Assembly: GCF_011742165.1 (NCBI RefSeq)
Contig: NZ_JAAQTO010000053.1
Coordinates: forward strand, 44,641 to 108,640
From: Billgrantia bachuensis
GTDB taxonomy: Bacteria; Pseudomonadota; Gammaproteobacteria; Pseudomonadales; Halomonadaceae
Reading direction: 5' to 3'
Length of the DNA: 64,000 nt
Shown here: positions 34,751 through 43,057 of the stretch, one piece after another
How positions within the stretch are numbered: the stretch's first letter is position 1
Layout of the letters: the number at the start of each line of letters is the position of its first letter
The notes under the pieces: model-generated
Told to the model about the DNA's origin: nothing
The model's input: only the letters and a program-made list of their open reading frames with translations
The model's database searches: none
Position numbers and translations under genes: made by a program

Positions 34751-35521
34751 ATGAAAACCAGAACGAAACTGCCTGTCACCGGCGCCACCCTTGCCTTGCT
34801 GGCCACTGTCGGGGCTCATGCCGAGGATGGCTACGACGCGCCGGGCGACTGGCCCTCTCCGATGGCGAAGCATCATGTCGGGACGGCGGTCTTCGATCGG
34901 CTCGAATACGTCTTTCCCGACAAGGAAGAAGAAACCCTGGTGTGGGATTTCGAAGCCTGGTACGGCGGCGACATCAGCCGCTTCTATCTCAAGAGCGAAG
35001 GCGAGAATGTCCAGGGCGACGGAGCGGGCGCCGAGTTCGAGGCCCTCGACCTGCGCTACGGCCACCTGATCGCGGATTTCTGGGAGCTCCAGGGCGGCAT
35101 CGGTTACCAGGGCAACGTCGGCACGAACGACCATCCCGAGCGCTTCTATGGCGTCATCGGCCTGCAGGGAACGGCGCCATACCTCATCGAGACCAGCCTC
35201 GACCTCAAGGTCAGCGAGAATGGCGACGCCTGGGTGCAACTGGAAGCCGAACACGACGTGCGACTGACGCAACGTCTCTACCTTCAGCCGCGTGCAGAGC
35301 TGGTGGCTTCAGGCAACGACCTCGAAGAGTTTCATATGGGAAGTGGCCTGAACTCGCTGAATGCCGGCCTGCGGCTTCGCTACGAAATCACTCGCAAGAT
35401 CGCACCCTATGTCGGTGCCTATTGGGTAAAGAGCTACGGCAGCACAGCCGATATGGCACGCGCTCATGGCGAGCCCACTGAGAATACTGGCCTCGTGGCT
35501 GGCATCCGCGTCCTGTTCTGA
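34751..35521 (+). CDS. copB: CopB/PcoB outer-membrane copper resistance protein
   Basis: 256 aa with a signal peptide (TKLPVTGATLALLATVGAHA) and an amphipathic beta-barrel body ending in aromatic Phe (GIRVLF), as expected for an outer-membrane protein. Family blocks include DRLEYVFPDKEEETLVWDFEAWYGGD, NPR-less barrel strands such as YGHLIADFWELQGGIGYQ, and GLNSLNAGLRLRYEITRKIAPYVG. The long Met-rich N-terminal region of some PcoB proteins is absent. It lies 9 nt after copA and is co-transcribed. Confidence 0.94.
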   Translation: MKTRTKLPVTGATLALLATVGAHAEDGYDAPGDWPSPMAKHHVGTAVFDRLEYVFPDKEEETLVWDFEAWYGGDISRFYLKSEGENVQGDGAGAEFEALDLRYGHLIADFWELQGGIGYQGNVGTNDHPERFYGVIGLQGTAPYLIETSLDLKVSENGDAWVQLEAEHDVRLTQRLYLQPRAELVASGNDLEEFHMGSGLNSLNAGLRLRYEITRKIAPYVGAYWVKSYGSTADMARAHGEPTENTGLVAGIRVLF

Positions 35522-35635
35522 GAAGGTTAGTCCCCATCTCTTGTTCTGTAACGGAACTCTGCCTAGCCTTTTCGAACCGAGGTGTGATTTAGATGGAACG
35601 AAACGCCAGCCTTGGAGGAAGAAAGGAGTCATGAC

Positions 35636-36208
35636 ATGAAGCAAGGAGACAAGCACTCAGGCAGTCCTCATATATATTCCATGTACCTGCGCTTTGGAGC
35701 GATGATCCTTACGGCAATGGTGGTAATGTATGGCATGATGTTCGTGAGCGCCTGGGAATGGAACCACGTGCGGTGGAGCGAAAGTCGTTTTTTCATGGCG
35801 CTGTCCATGGGCGGGACCATGGGGTTAGTCATGTTGGGCTGGATGCTCAATATGTATCAAGATACCAAAATGAATCTAGTCATCATTGCAATAAGCTTGA
35901 TGTTACTCGCTGGGGCGGTTTTCCTCGACCGGAGCCAGACTACCGTTCAGGACAAATCGTTCATGAGCGCAATGATTCCTCACCATTCCATGGCTATCTT
36001 GCGTTCAGAGCGCGCTGAAATATCGGATCAGCGGGTATGCGAACTGGCAGTCGAGATCAGTGAAGCGCAACGGCGTGAGATCCTAGAGATGGATTGGCTA
36101 ATCGAAGACATCAAGCAAAACGGACCTGCCAGTACCTCAGAGGAAGCTGAGGCGAGATCCGTTCCTGAATTCGAAGTTAGCGCTGACCGCCAATGTGGGG
36201 CCGATTGA
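35636..36208 (+). CDS. DUF305-type membrane protein
   Basis: 190 aa from ATG 35636, with AAAGGAG upstream. Three hydrophobic helices (about residues 15-38, 52-72 and 78-97) are followed by a short DUF305-like soluble part with the signature FMSAMIPHHSMAIL and a C-terminal acidic tail. The MIPHHxxA motif is the conserved feature of DUF305, often found next to copper and silver genes. Codons here are visibly more AT-rich than in copA/copB, suggesting separate acquisition. Confidence 0.82.
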   Translation: MKQGDKHSGSPHIYSMYLRFGAMILTAMVVMYGMMFVSAWEWNHVRWSESRFFMALSMGGTMGLVMLGWMLNMYQDTKMNLVIIAISLMLLAGAVFLDRSQTTVQDKSFMSAMIPHHSMAILRSERAEISDQRVCELAVEISEAQRREILEMDWLIEDIKQNGPASTSEEAEARSVPEFEVSADRQCGAD

Positions 36209-36341
36209 TGCACTGATTCGGCAATTTCTGATCGAGGTGCTCCAACTCCTTCGGATTCGAGTGAAAGATGCCCTGATACTCTGCTAAATGACGTGGCAGC
36301 GACAGGCTATCTGGGTTTCGATAAGCAATGCCGAGCTTGCC

Positions 36342-36365
36342 GAGCCGCTCTCACCAGGGCGGCTC
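36342..36365 (+). terminator. Weak hairpin between convergent DUF305 and FixJ genes
   Basis: GAGCCGC / GCGGCTC with a 10-nt loop, followed by TCCTATTCT on the plus strand. Only a weak T-rich tail is seen. Confidence 0.35.
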
Positions 36366-36367
36366 TC

Positions 36368-37000
36368 CTATTCTGCCAACGGCTCGACCAGCCCCAGCGC
36401 CACGCAGAGGCGCACCAGCTCGGCCAGGTTGGCGGCGCCGAGCGCCTTCATGGCGCGCAGTCGATACACTTCCACGGTCTTGGCGCTGACGTCCAGGTGC
36501 TCGGCGATCTCGCGGCTGGTCATGCCTTCGGCGACGAGTACCAGTATGTCCCGCTCCTTGGGACGCAGGGCATCATAGCGCGCGCGCAAGGTGTCGATGC
36601 GCTGGCGTAACGCGCGCTGACGCTGGTGTTCGGCCAGGGCTTGCTGAACCGCGTCGATCAGTTGCTGCTGGTTGAAGGGCTTCTCGATGAAATCGAAGGC
36701 GCCGGCCTTGAGTGCCGCCACCGCCATGGGCACGTCGCCGTGGCCGGTCATGAAGATGATCGGCACGCTAACGCCACGCTCGATGAGCCGTTGCTGCACC
36801 TGCAAGCCGGAGAGCCCCGGCATGCGAACGTCCAGCAGCACAGTGCCAAAGGCGTCGGGCTCGGCGGCGAGGAAGGCCTCGCCATCGGCGAAGGCGCCGG
36901 TGGCGAGCCCCACGGAATCGAGCAGCCAGGCCAGCGAATCGCGCAGCGCCTCGTCGTCGTCGACCACAGCGATACAGGGGGCGGCGGTGGGCTGGGTCAC
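36368..37000 (-). CDS. FixJ/TtrR-type response regulator (LuxR HTH)
   Basis: 210 aa from GTG 37000, which overlaps the kinase stop as GTGA. Receiver: VVDDDEALRDSLAWLL, phospho-acceptor Asp in TVLLDVRMPGLSG, Lys in FIEKPFNQQQL. LuxR/NarL-type HTH: LRPKERDILVLVAEGMTSREIAEHLDVSAKTVEVYRLRAMKAL. This is the FixJ architecture. It is translationally coupled to the upstream PAS kinase gene. Confidence 0.94.
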   Translation of the reverse strand: MTQPTAAPCIAVVDDDEALRDSLAWLLDSVGLATGAFADGEAFLAAEPDAFGTVLLDVRMPGLSGLQVQQRLIERGVSVPIIFMTGHGDVPMAVAALKAGAFDFIEKPFNQQQLIDAVQQALAEHQRQRALRQRIDTLRARYDALRPKERDILVLVAEGMTSREIAEHLDVSAKTVEVYRLRAMKALGAANLAELVRLCVALGLVEPLAE

Positions 37001-38577
37001 GGCTGGCTCCGAGGCGGCAGGCTGCGGTAGGGGAGGCTGGGTTCGGCCAGCAGTGTACCGGTAAAGGTGGCGCCATCGGAACCGTCCGCCAGGTTCAGGC
37101 TTCCGCCCATGGCTTCCATCAATGAGCGGCTGATCGCCAGGCCCATGCCCAGCCCCTCTGGGCGGCTGGAGTGGAACGGAGCGAAGATCGCCTGCGCCTC
37201 CTCCGCGCCGATGCCGGGGCCTTGGTCGCTGACGCTGAAGGTCGCCTCGCGCGGCCCGCTCTGGTGGGCGCGGATAGTGACGCATGCTGCATTGGGGCGT
37301 TGCCGGCTTGCTTCCAGCGCGTTGAGCAGCAGGTTGACCAGCACCTGCTCCAGGGCAACCGGATCCGCTTGTACGCGTGGCAGGGTTTCCGGCAGCTCGT
37401 GATCGAGCGCGATGCCGGCCTGCTGATACTGCCATTCGCACAGGCGGCAGGCGGCGTCGACTACGTCGAGTAGTGCAACCGGGCGTGGCCGGGTTTGCCC
37501 CTTGCGCACGAAGGTGCGGATATGACGCAAACGCTGCGCCAGGCGCTGCACCTGCTCGTCGATGCGCTCCAGCGGCAGGGCCAGGTCGCTGGCGGGGCGG
37601 TTCGGGTCACTGCGCAGCTGCATCAGCGCGCCGCTGGCGTAGTTGGCAATGGCGCCCAGGGGTTGGTTGAGCTCATGGGCGATATTGGAGGCCAGCTCGC
37701 CGGTGGTGGCCAGGCGGTTGGCGTGGGCGATCTGCTCTTGGTGGCGCCGCGCCTGGTCCTCATTGGCCTTACGCAGGCCAATGTCGCGATTGAGCAGCGA
37801 GAGATGGTCGGGTTCGGCGCCGGGGCCGCGGTGAGCCAATACCACGCTGAGGACCGGCACCGGCCCCCTGGGGCCAGGCATTTCCAGTTCGCCGCTCCAG
37901 GAGCCATAGCGGGCCACGGCGGGCAGCACGATTTCGCGCAGAATGGCCAGCGAGGCCGGTGTGTAGGCTCTTTCCAGCGGAGCATCCAGGCCTTCGCGGG
38001 GCAGACCCAGCAGGCGCCTCGCTGCCTCGTTGGTGTAGAACAGCCGCTCGTCGCCATCGCAGAACAGCACGTAGTCGGTGGTCGATTCCACCACCCGCGC
38101 CAGCCGTTCGCGGTTGGCCTCGGCGCGAATGCGTCGGCCCACGTCGCGAGAAACGCAGAGCACGTCGATCAGCTCGCCGGTGACCGGATCGCGGCGGGTG
38201 CGGCTGGTAGTCTCGAACCATACGTAGTGGCCGTCCTTGGCGCGGAAGCGATAGGTCTGCTGGTAGAAGCCGGCGTGGTAGTAGATCCTCGGCGACTTGT
38301 TGAGCAGGTCGGCGAGATCGGATGGATGAAACAGGTCGTAGGCCGAGATGCCGATCAGCTCCTCCGGTTCGTAGCCGAGCAGATCGCGGGCGGCCTGAGA
38401 GGCGTAGAGGAAGGTGCCGTCACGGGAATGGCGTGAGATCAGGTCGGTGGTGCTCTCGGCCAGCCATTGGTAGTGACGCTTCTCCTCGTCGAGCTCGGCG
38501 GCTTGGGCCTCGAGCATGGCATTGCGCGCTTCGAGCTCGGCCAGACGCGCGCGCAGCGCTTCGATCTCGCTTGCCAT
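36997..38577 (-). CDS. PAS-domain sensor histidine kinase (FixL/TtrS-like)
   Basis: 526 aa from ATG 38577, which overlaps the stop of the oxygenase gene (TGATG). A short coiled-coil (IEALRARLAELEARNAMLEAQAAELDEEK) is followed by two PAS domains: one at about 40-160 (LAESTTDLISRHSRDGTFLYASQAARDLLGY, ending SRDVGRRI) and one at about 165-280. The kinase core has the H-box ELASNIAHELNQPLGAIANYASGAL, the N-box VLVNLLLNALEAS and the G-box GLGMGLAISRSLMEAMGG. No membrane helix, so it is cytosolic. I do not see the heme-binding PAS motif of true FixL. Confidence 0.92.
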   Translation of the reverse strand: MASEIEALRARLAELEARNAMLEAQAAELDEEKRHYQWLAESTTDLISRHSRDGTFLYASQAARDLLGYEPEELIGISAYDLFHPSDLADLLNKSPRIYYHAGFYQQTYRFRAKDGHYVWFETTSRTRRDPVTGELIDVLCVSRDVGRRIRAEANRERLARVVESTTDYVLFCDGDERLFYTNEAARRLLGLPREGLDAPLERAYTPASLAILREIVLPAVARYGSWSGELEMPGPRGPVPVLSVVLAHRGPGAEPDHLSLLNRDIGLRKANEDQARRHQEQIAHANRLATTGELASNIAHELNQPLGAIANYASGALMQLRSDPNRPASDLALPLERIDEQVQRLAQRLRHIRTFVRKGQTRPRPVALLDVVDAACRLCEWQYQQAGIALDHELPETLPRVQADPVALEQVLVNLLLNALEASRQRPNAACVTIRAHQSGPREATFSVSDQGPGIGAEEAQAIFAPFHSSRPEGLGMGLAISRSLMEAMGGSLNLADGSDGATFTGTLLAEPSLPYRSLPPRSQP

Positions 38578-39236
38578 CAGCGTGCCGGATCCACCAAACC
38601 GCCCAGCGAGGCGTTGCGCCGGAACCAGCCGGCGATACTGGCCCGCGGCAGGCGGGTCGGCAGTACCTCGTGGGGCACGTTCTCGGAGAGGAAGCAGGCG
38701 AAGTTGCCTGCCTCGGGGCATATCCGGGCCACCTCCCGCTCGGGATCGTCGACGGCGAAGATCGCCATCTCGCCGCCGCCGTCCGCAGGCCAATCGGGGT
38801 TGAGGTAACCCACCGTGGAGACGACCCGGTTGGCACGCCCGCGGAAGCTGTCGAGATGCTTTCTGTAGAAGGCCCCGGGCGGATAGTGGGCGAAGTGCGC
38901 CTCGTATTCGAAAAGTCCCAGGAACAGTGCCTGATTCAGCTCCCGCTGCAGTTCACCCATGGCTTCCAGATAGCGGCGCTGGGCCAGACTCTCGCGATCG
39001 AGCCAATGGATGGCATCGCCGCGAATATCGCGACGCAGTTGGTGTTCGTCGCCACGGCCGATACCGGCGGCAGTCAGCGCCTCATGCTCGGCCATCTCCG
39101 CAAGCTCCCGATACAGGTCGTGACACAGCTCGACGTCGAGGAAGCCCTCGCCGATGAACCATCCCTGCTCGACCAGGGCGTCGACCAGTTGGGGCAGGGC
39201 GCTGGCTGCAAAGGCCGGGCGAACGAGAAGCGACAT
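38577..39236 (-). CDS. 2OG-Fe(II) oxygenase, prolyl-hydroxylase-like
   Basis: 219 aa. The iron ligands of the double-stranded beta helix are His and Asp in YRKHLDSF and a distal His in ENVPHEVLP, with an Arg for 2-oxoglutarate in RASIAGWFRR. This is the SM-20/PHD-like group of protein hydroxylases. It is the first gene of an operon with a PAS kinase and a FixJ-type regulator, joined by one- and four-base overlaps, so an oxygen- or 2OG-dependent input to that signalling pair is a reasonable inference. Its substrate is unknown. Confidence 0.9.
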   Translation of the reverse strand: MSLLVRPAFAASALPQLVDALVEQGWFIGEGFLDVELCHDLYRELAEMAEHEALTAAGIGRGDEHQLRRDIRGDAIHWLDRESLAQRRYLEAMGELQRELNQALFLGLFEYEAHFAHYPPGAFYRKHLDSFRGRANRVVSTVGYLNPDWPADGGGEMAIFAVDDPEREVARICPEAGNFACFLSENVPHEVLPTRLPRASIAGWFRRNASLGGLVDPAR

Positions 39237-39283
39237 GGGCGAGGTGTAACCTCCGGGATGGCAACGAAGCCGGGTAGACTAAT

Positions 39284-39928
39284 TCAGGAGACGCGCGTCT
39301 CGGTCTCCGAGCTGCGCAGCAGACGTTCGGGAAAATAGCATAGCCGACCGCCTGCCGGCTCATCGAACAGGCTGATGGGGCGCTCGAACCCCTCGGCCAG
39401 CAGCTCCACCAGCATCATCGCCGAGAGCCCCCAGATCACCTGGCCCTGGGTATGGTAGCTGGGCACGTAGTAAGGGCGGCCGTTGACCGGGATCACGTCG
39501 GTGTGGTGGCGGCGATCCATCATGAACAGTTCGAGCGGGACCTCGAAGATGGCGTCCAGCTCGGTCGGGTCGGGGGCAAGCGGCAGGTCCGGCGGGATCA
39601 GGCCGACGTAGGGCGTGACCAGGATGCCATGCAGCGATATCACGTCCGACAGTCGGCCGAGTAGCTCGACCCGATCCGGCGGCAGGGCGATCTCTTCCTC
39701 CGATTCGCGCAGGGCGGTGGCCAGCAGGTCACGGTCGCTGTCCTCGCGTTTGCCGCCGGGGAACGCCACCTGGCCGCTGTGGGTATTGAGGTGACCCGCC
39801 CGGCGGGTGAACAGCAGCGTAGGCTCGGGACGGTCGACGATCGGCATCAATACCGCGGCCTGGGGCATGGCGAGGCGCATGCGGCGAGGTACGTGAGCTT
39901 GCAGGCGCTTACGAAGTTTCTCTAACAT
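39284..39928 (-). CDS. CoA pyrophosphatase, NudL-type Nudix hydrolase
   Basis: 214 aa from ATG 39928. The Nudix box is GGKREDSDRDLLATALRESEEEI, preceded by the NudL/PCD1-type block TRRAGHLNTHSGQVAFPGG, which is the CoA-pyrophosphatase hallmark. It would hydrolyse CoA and derivatives to 3',5'-ADP and phosphopantetheine. It diverges from the zinc-ribbon Nudix gene across only 70 nt. Confidence 0.9.
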   Translation of the reverse strand: MLEKLRKRLQAHVPRRMRLAMPQAAVLMPIVDRPEPTLLFTRRAGHLNTHSGQVAFPGGKREDSDRDLLATALRESEEEIALPPDRVELLGRLSDVISLHGILVTPYVGLIPPDLPLAPDPTELDAIFEVPLELFMMDRRHHTDVIPVNGRPYYVPSYHTQGQVIWGLSAMMLVELLAEGFERPISLFDEPAGGRLCYFPERLLRSSETETRVS

Positions 39929-39998
39929 GGAATTTCCATCGGGTTTGGTTTTTTCTACCCGGTGGCCTTCGCCGACGTCAAGCCTGCCAGGGAGATCC

Positions 39999-40556
39999 AT
40001 GAACTTCTGTAGCCACTGTGGCCAACCCGTGCGCTTCGCGATCCCGGCAGGGGACGACCGCCCCAGGTTTCTGTGCGATTCCTGTGGCTCGATTCACTAC
40101 CAGAACCCGCGCATCGTTGCCGGCACCCTGCCGGTGAGCGGCTCGCGCATTCTGCTCTGCCGCCGGGCGATTGCGCCACGCAAGGGCTTCTGGACCCTGC
40201 CGGCGGGCTTCATGGAGAATGCCGAGACCACCGTCGAGGCCGCTGCTCGCGAAACCCGCGAGGAGGCCTGCGCCGAAGTCGATATCCATGGGCTCTACAC
40301 TCTGATCAACCTGCCGCACATCAACCAAGTCTACATGATCTTCCGTGCCGACCTCGCCGGCGGCTTCTCGGCCGGACCGGAAAGTCTCGCGGTGGCCCTG
40401 TTCGAGGAGCACGAGATTCCCTGGGGTGAGCTGGCGTTTCCCACCATCGAGCGCACCCTGCGCCATTTCTACGCCGATCGTGGCAACGACCACTATCCGC
40501 TGCACATCAGTGACATCACCGCCGAGGATCGCGAGCGCTACTTTGGCTCGGCCTGA
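39999..40556 (+). CDS. Nudix hydrolase with N-terminal zinc ribbon
   Basis: 185 aa from ATG 39999, with GGGAG upstream. The N-terminus FCSHCGQPV...FLCDSCGSIHYQNPR is a four-cysteine zinc ribbon like that of NudC. The Nudix box is GFMENAETTVEAAARETREEACAEV. It is shorter than NudC and lacks its SQPWPFPxS block, so it is a related ADP-ribose/NAD-type pyrophosphatase rather than NudC itself. The SorC regulator gene follows closely. Confidence 0.88.
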   Translation: MNFCSHCGQPVRFAIPAGDDRPRFLCDSCGSIHYQNPRIVAGTLPVSGSRILLCRRAIAPRKGFWTLPAGFMENAETTVEAAARETREEACAEVDIHGLYTLINLPHINQVYMIFRADLAGGFSAGPESLAVALFEEHEIPWGELAFPTIERTLRHFYADRGNDHYPLHISDITAEDRERYFGSA

Positions 40557-40582
40557 TGGGCAATCGAGAAGGAGCGGGTATC

Positions 40583-41542
40583 GTGGACAAGTTCGAGCTG
40601 AAACTGGATCAGGCGGCACGTGCCGCCTGGCTCTCCTACGTAGGAGGGCGGACCCAGGACGAGATCGCCAGCCAGCTCGGGGTATCGCGCCCCGGCGTTC
40701 AGCGTTTGCTGGCCCTGGCGCGCCAGGAGGGGCTGGTCAAGGTGCATATCGACCACCCGCTGGCCAATTGCATGGTGATGTCGGATGCCATCCTCAAGCG
40801 CTTCGGGCTCGAGTTCTGCGACGTGGTGCCTGCCGATCCCGAGGCCCCCGACAGCAGCGCCCACTACCTGGCCGTGGCGGGAGCGGAGCGGCTGGCCAGG
40901 CTGATCGAGCGCTCCGAGCCGCTGACCCTGTCGCTGGGCACCGGGCGTTCGGTGCGCGCCACGGTGGAGGCACTCAGCCGTATTGAGCGTCCCCAGCACC
41001 GCTTCGTCTCACTGGTTGGCAACGTCGCCCGCGACGGTTCGGCCAACCGCTATGACGGCGTGATGGTGCTGGCCGACAAGACTGGCGGCGAGCGCTTCCT
41101 GCTGCCGGCGCCGGTGGTAGCCGGCTCGGTGGAGGAGAAGGAGGCGATGCTCGCTCAGCGACTGTTCCAGGCCATCGTCGAGATCGCCAAGGACGCTGAA
41201 GCCGCCTACATCGGTGTGGGGCGCATCGACCGTCAGGCCACCCTGTTCCAGGATCACTTCATCAGTGAAGCCGAACTCGACGAGCTGCTCTCGCGCAGGG
41301 CGGTAGGCGAGTTGCTCGGCTGGCCGCTCGACCAGTCCGGCCAAGTGATCGAGTGCTCCATTACCCGGCGCGTCACCAGCCTGCCGTTGACCATGTTCCG
41401 CAACCAGACCCTGGTGGCGCTGGCCGGCGGGCGCGACAAGGGCCCCGCCATTCTTGCCGCGCTGCGTGGTGGCTGGCTCAAGGGGCTCATCACCGACGAG
41501 AGCGCCGCACGCTTCATCATCGAGAATGAAGGCATAGCCTAA
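40583..41542 (+). CDS. SorC/DeoR-family sugar-responsive transcriptional regulator
   Basis: 319 aa from GTG 40583, preferred because AAGGAG lies 8 nt upstream; ATG 40556 has no such site. The N-terminal helix-turn-helix is at about residues 15-55 (AWLSYVGGRTQDEIASQLGVSRPGVQRLLALA). The rest is the SorC sugar-binding domain, with LSLGTGRSVRATVEAL and FVSLVGNVARDGSANRYD. It sits just upstream of, and in line with, the polyol ABC transporter genes and probably controls them through a sugar or sugar-phosphate ligand. Confidence 0.93.
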   Translation: MDKFELKLDQAARAAWLSYVGGRTQDEIASQLGVSRPGVQRLLALARQEGLVKVHIDHPLANCMVMSDAILKRFGLEFCDVVPADPEAPDSSAHYLAVAGAERLARLIERSEPLTLSLGTGRSVRATVEALSRIERPQHRFVSLVGNVARDGSANRYDGVMVLADKTGGERFLLPAPVVAGSVEEKEAMLAQRLFQAIVEIAKDAEAAYIGVGRIDRQATLFQDHFISEAELDELLSRRAVGELLGWPLDQSGQVIECSITRRVTSLPLTMFRNQTLVALAGGRDKGPAILAALRGGWLKGLITDESAARFIIENEGIA

Positions 41543-41588
41543 AGTCTAAGGGTATTGCCTTTGCTTTTTTTGCCCCTGCGTCCGATCA

Positions 41589-41618
41589 TTTGATCGTCAC
41601 TTGAGTAAATTGATCAAA
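41589..41618 (+). promoter_or_regulatory. Candidate SorC-regulator operator before the polyol ABC operon
   Basis: TTTGATC (41589-41595) and its exact inverse GATCAAA (41612-41618) are separated by 16 nt in the 141-nt gap between the regulator gene and the transporter operon. The region is locally AT-rich. Confidence 0.5.
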
Positions 41619-41683
41619 ACAATGACTCCGGCTACAACAACAAGCGCCCTGAACGGGGCAAGCCCAGCACACAGGAGCCCGAC

Positions 41684-42988
41684 ATGAAGCTCGCTTACGC
41701 CTTTCCTCTAGCCGGCCTGGCAGCTGCCGTTGCCACTGCGGCACACGCCGAGACCATTACGGTCGCCACGGTCAACAATAACGACATGGTGATCATGCAG
41801 AGCCTGACCGAGGCCTTCGAAGAGGCCCATCCGGGCATCGAAGTCAACTGGGTAGTGCTCGAGGAGAACGTGCTGCGCCAGCGCCTGACCACCGACATCG
41901 CCACCGAGGGCGGCCAGTTCGACGTCATGACCATCGGTACCTACGAGGCGCCGATCTGGGCCGAGCGCGGCTGGCTGGCCGCGCTCGACGACCTGCCCGA
42001 GGCCTATCGCGAGGACGATCTGCTCCAGCCGGTACGCGACGGTCTCAGCTACGAAGGCAAACTCTACGCACTGCCGTTCTACGCCGAGAGTTCGATGCTC
42101 TACTACCGCACCGATCTGTTCGAGGAGGCTGGCTTCGAGATGCCCGAGCAGCCGAGCTGGGAGCAGGTGAGAGAGTGGGCCGCCGAACTCCACGACCCCG
42201 ACAACCAATTGGCCGGCATCTGTCTGCGCGGCAAGCCGGGCTGGGGCGAAAACATGGCCTTCGTCTCCACCCTGGTGAACACCTTCGGCGGTCGCTGGTT
42301 CGACGAGGAGTGGAATCCGGAGCTCGACTCGCAGGCCTGGCAGGAGGCCATCAGCTTCTACGTCGACCTGCTTGGCAACTACGGCCCGCCCGGAGCCAGC
42401 TCCAACGGCTTCAACGAGAACCTGGCGTTGTTCTCGCGCGGCAACTGCGCCATGTGGGTCGACGCCACCTCGGCGGCGGGCAAGCTCTACAACCCGGCCG
42501 AATCGCAGGTTGCCGATCGGCTCGGCTTCGCCCCGGCACCGGTGGCCGAAACGCCCAAGGGGGCACACTGGCTATGGTCGTGGGCGCTGGCCATTCCCGC
42601 CACTTCGGAGAAGCAGGACGCCGCACAAACCTTCCTGACCTGGGCCACCTCCCAGGAGTACGTCGAACTCGTCGGTGAAACCGAGGGCTGGACCAGCGTA
42701 CCGCCGGGTACCCGCGAGTCCACCTACGAGAACGAGAACTACCAGCGCGAGGCGCCCTTCGCCGGATTCGTACTCGATGCGATCAACAGCGCCGATCCCA
42801 CCGATTCGACGCTGGAGCCTAGTCCCTATGTCGGCGTGCAGTTCGTAGGCATTCCGGAATTCCAGTCGATCGGCACCCAGGTGGGTCAGACCATTGCCTC
42901 GGCGCTGACCGGCGATACCAGTGTCGAACAGGCGCTGCAGAGCGCCCAGCGCGCCACCGAGCGCACCATGCAACGCGCCGGCTACTGA
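41684..42988 (+). CDS. mtlE: Polyol ABC transporter substrate-binding protein (SmoE/MtlE type)
   Basis: 434 aa, with a signal peptide (LAYAFPLAGLAAAVATAAHA). The mature part is a cluster-B (extracellular solute) binding protein: NNNDMVIMQSLTEAFEEAHPGIEVNWVVLEENVLRQRLTTDIA at the N-terminus and WTSVPPGTRESTYENENY near the end, as in mannitol/sorbitol binders. It is the first gene of a four-gene ABC operon located with mannitol and sorbitol dehydrogenases, so it probably binds mannitol, glucitol or arabitol. Confidence 0.93.
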   Translation: MKLAYAFPLAGLAAAVATAAHAETITVATVNNNDMVIMQSLTEAFEEAHPGIEVNWVVLEENVLRQRLTTDIATEGGQFDVMTIGTYEAPIWAERGWLAALDDLPEAYREDDLLQPVRDGLSYEGKLYALPFYAESSMLYYRTDLFEEAGFEMPEQPSWEQVREWAAELHDPDNQLAGICLRGKPGWGENMAFVSTLVNTFGGRWFDEEWNPELDSQAWQEAISFYVDLLGNYGPPGASSNGFNENLALFSRGNCAMWVDATSAAGKLYNPAESQVADRLGFAPAPVAETPKGAHWLWSWALAIPATSEKQDAAQTFLTWATSQEYVELVGETEGWTSVPPGTRESTYENENYQREAPFAGFVLDAINSADPTDSTLEPSPYVGVQFVGIPEFQSIGTQVGQTIASALTGDTSVEQALQSAQRATERTMQRAGY

Positions 42989-43057
42989 TCCGACGCACTC
43001 GCCCGGCCGCCGGGGCCATGTCTCGGCGGCCAATTCCCAACGTTACGTGGTGATGCT

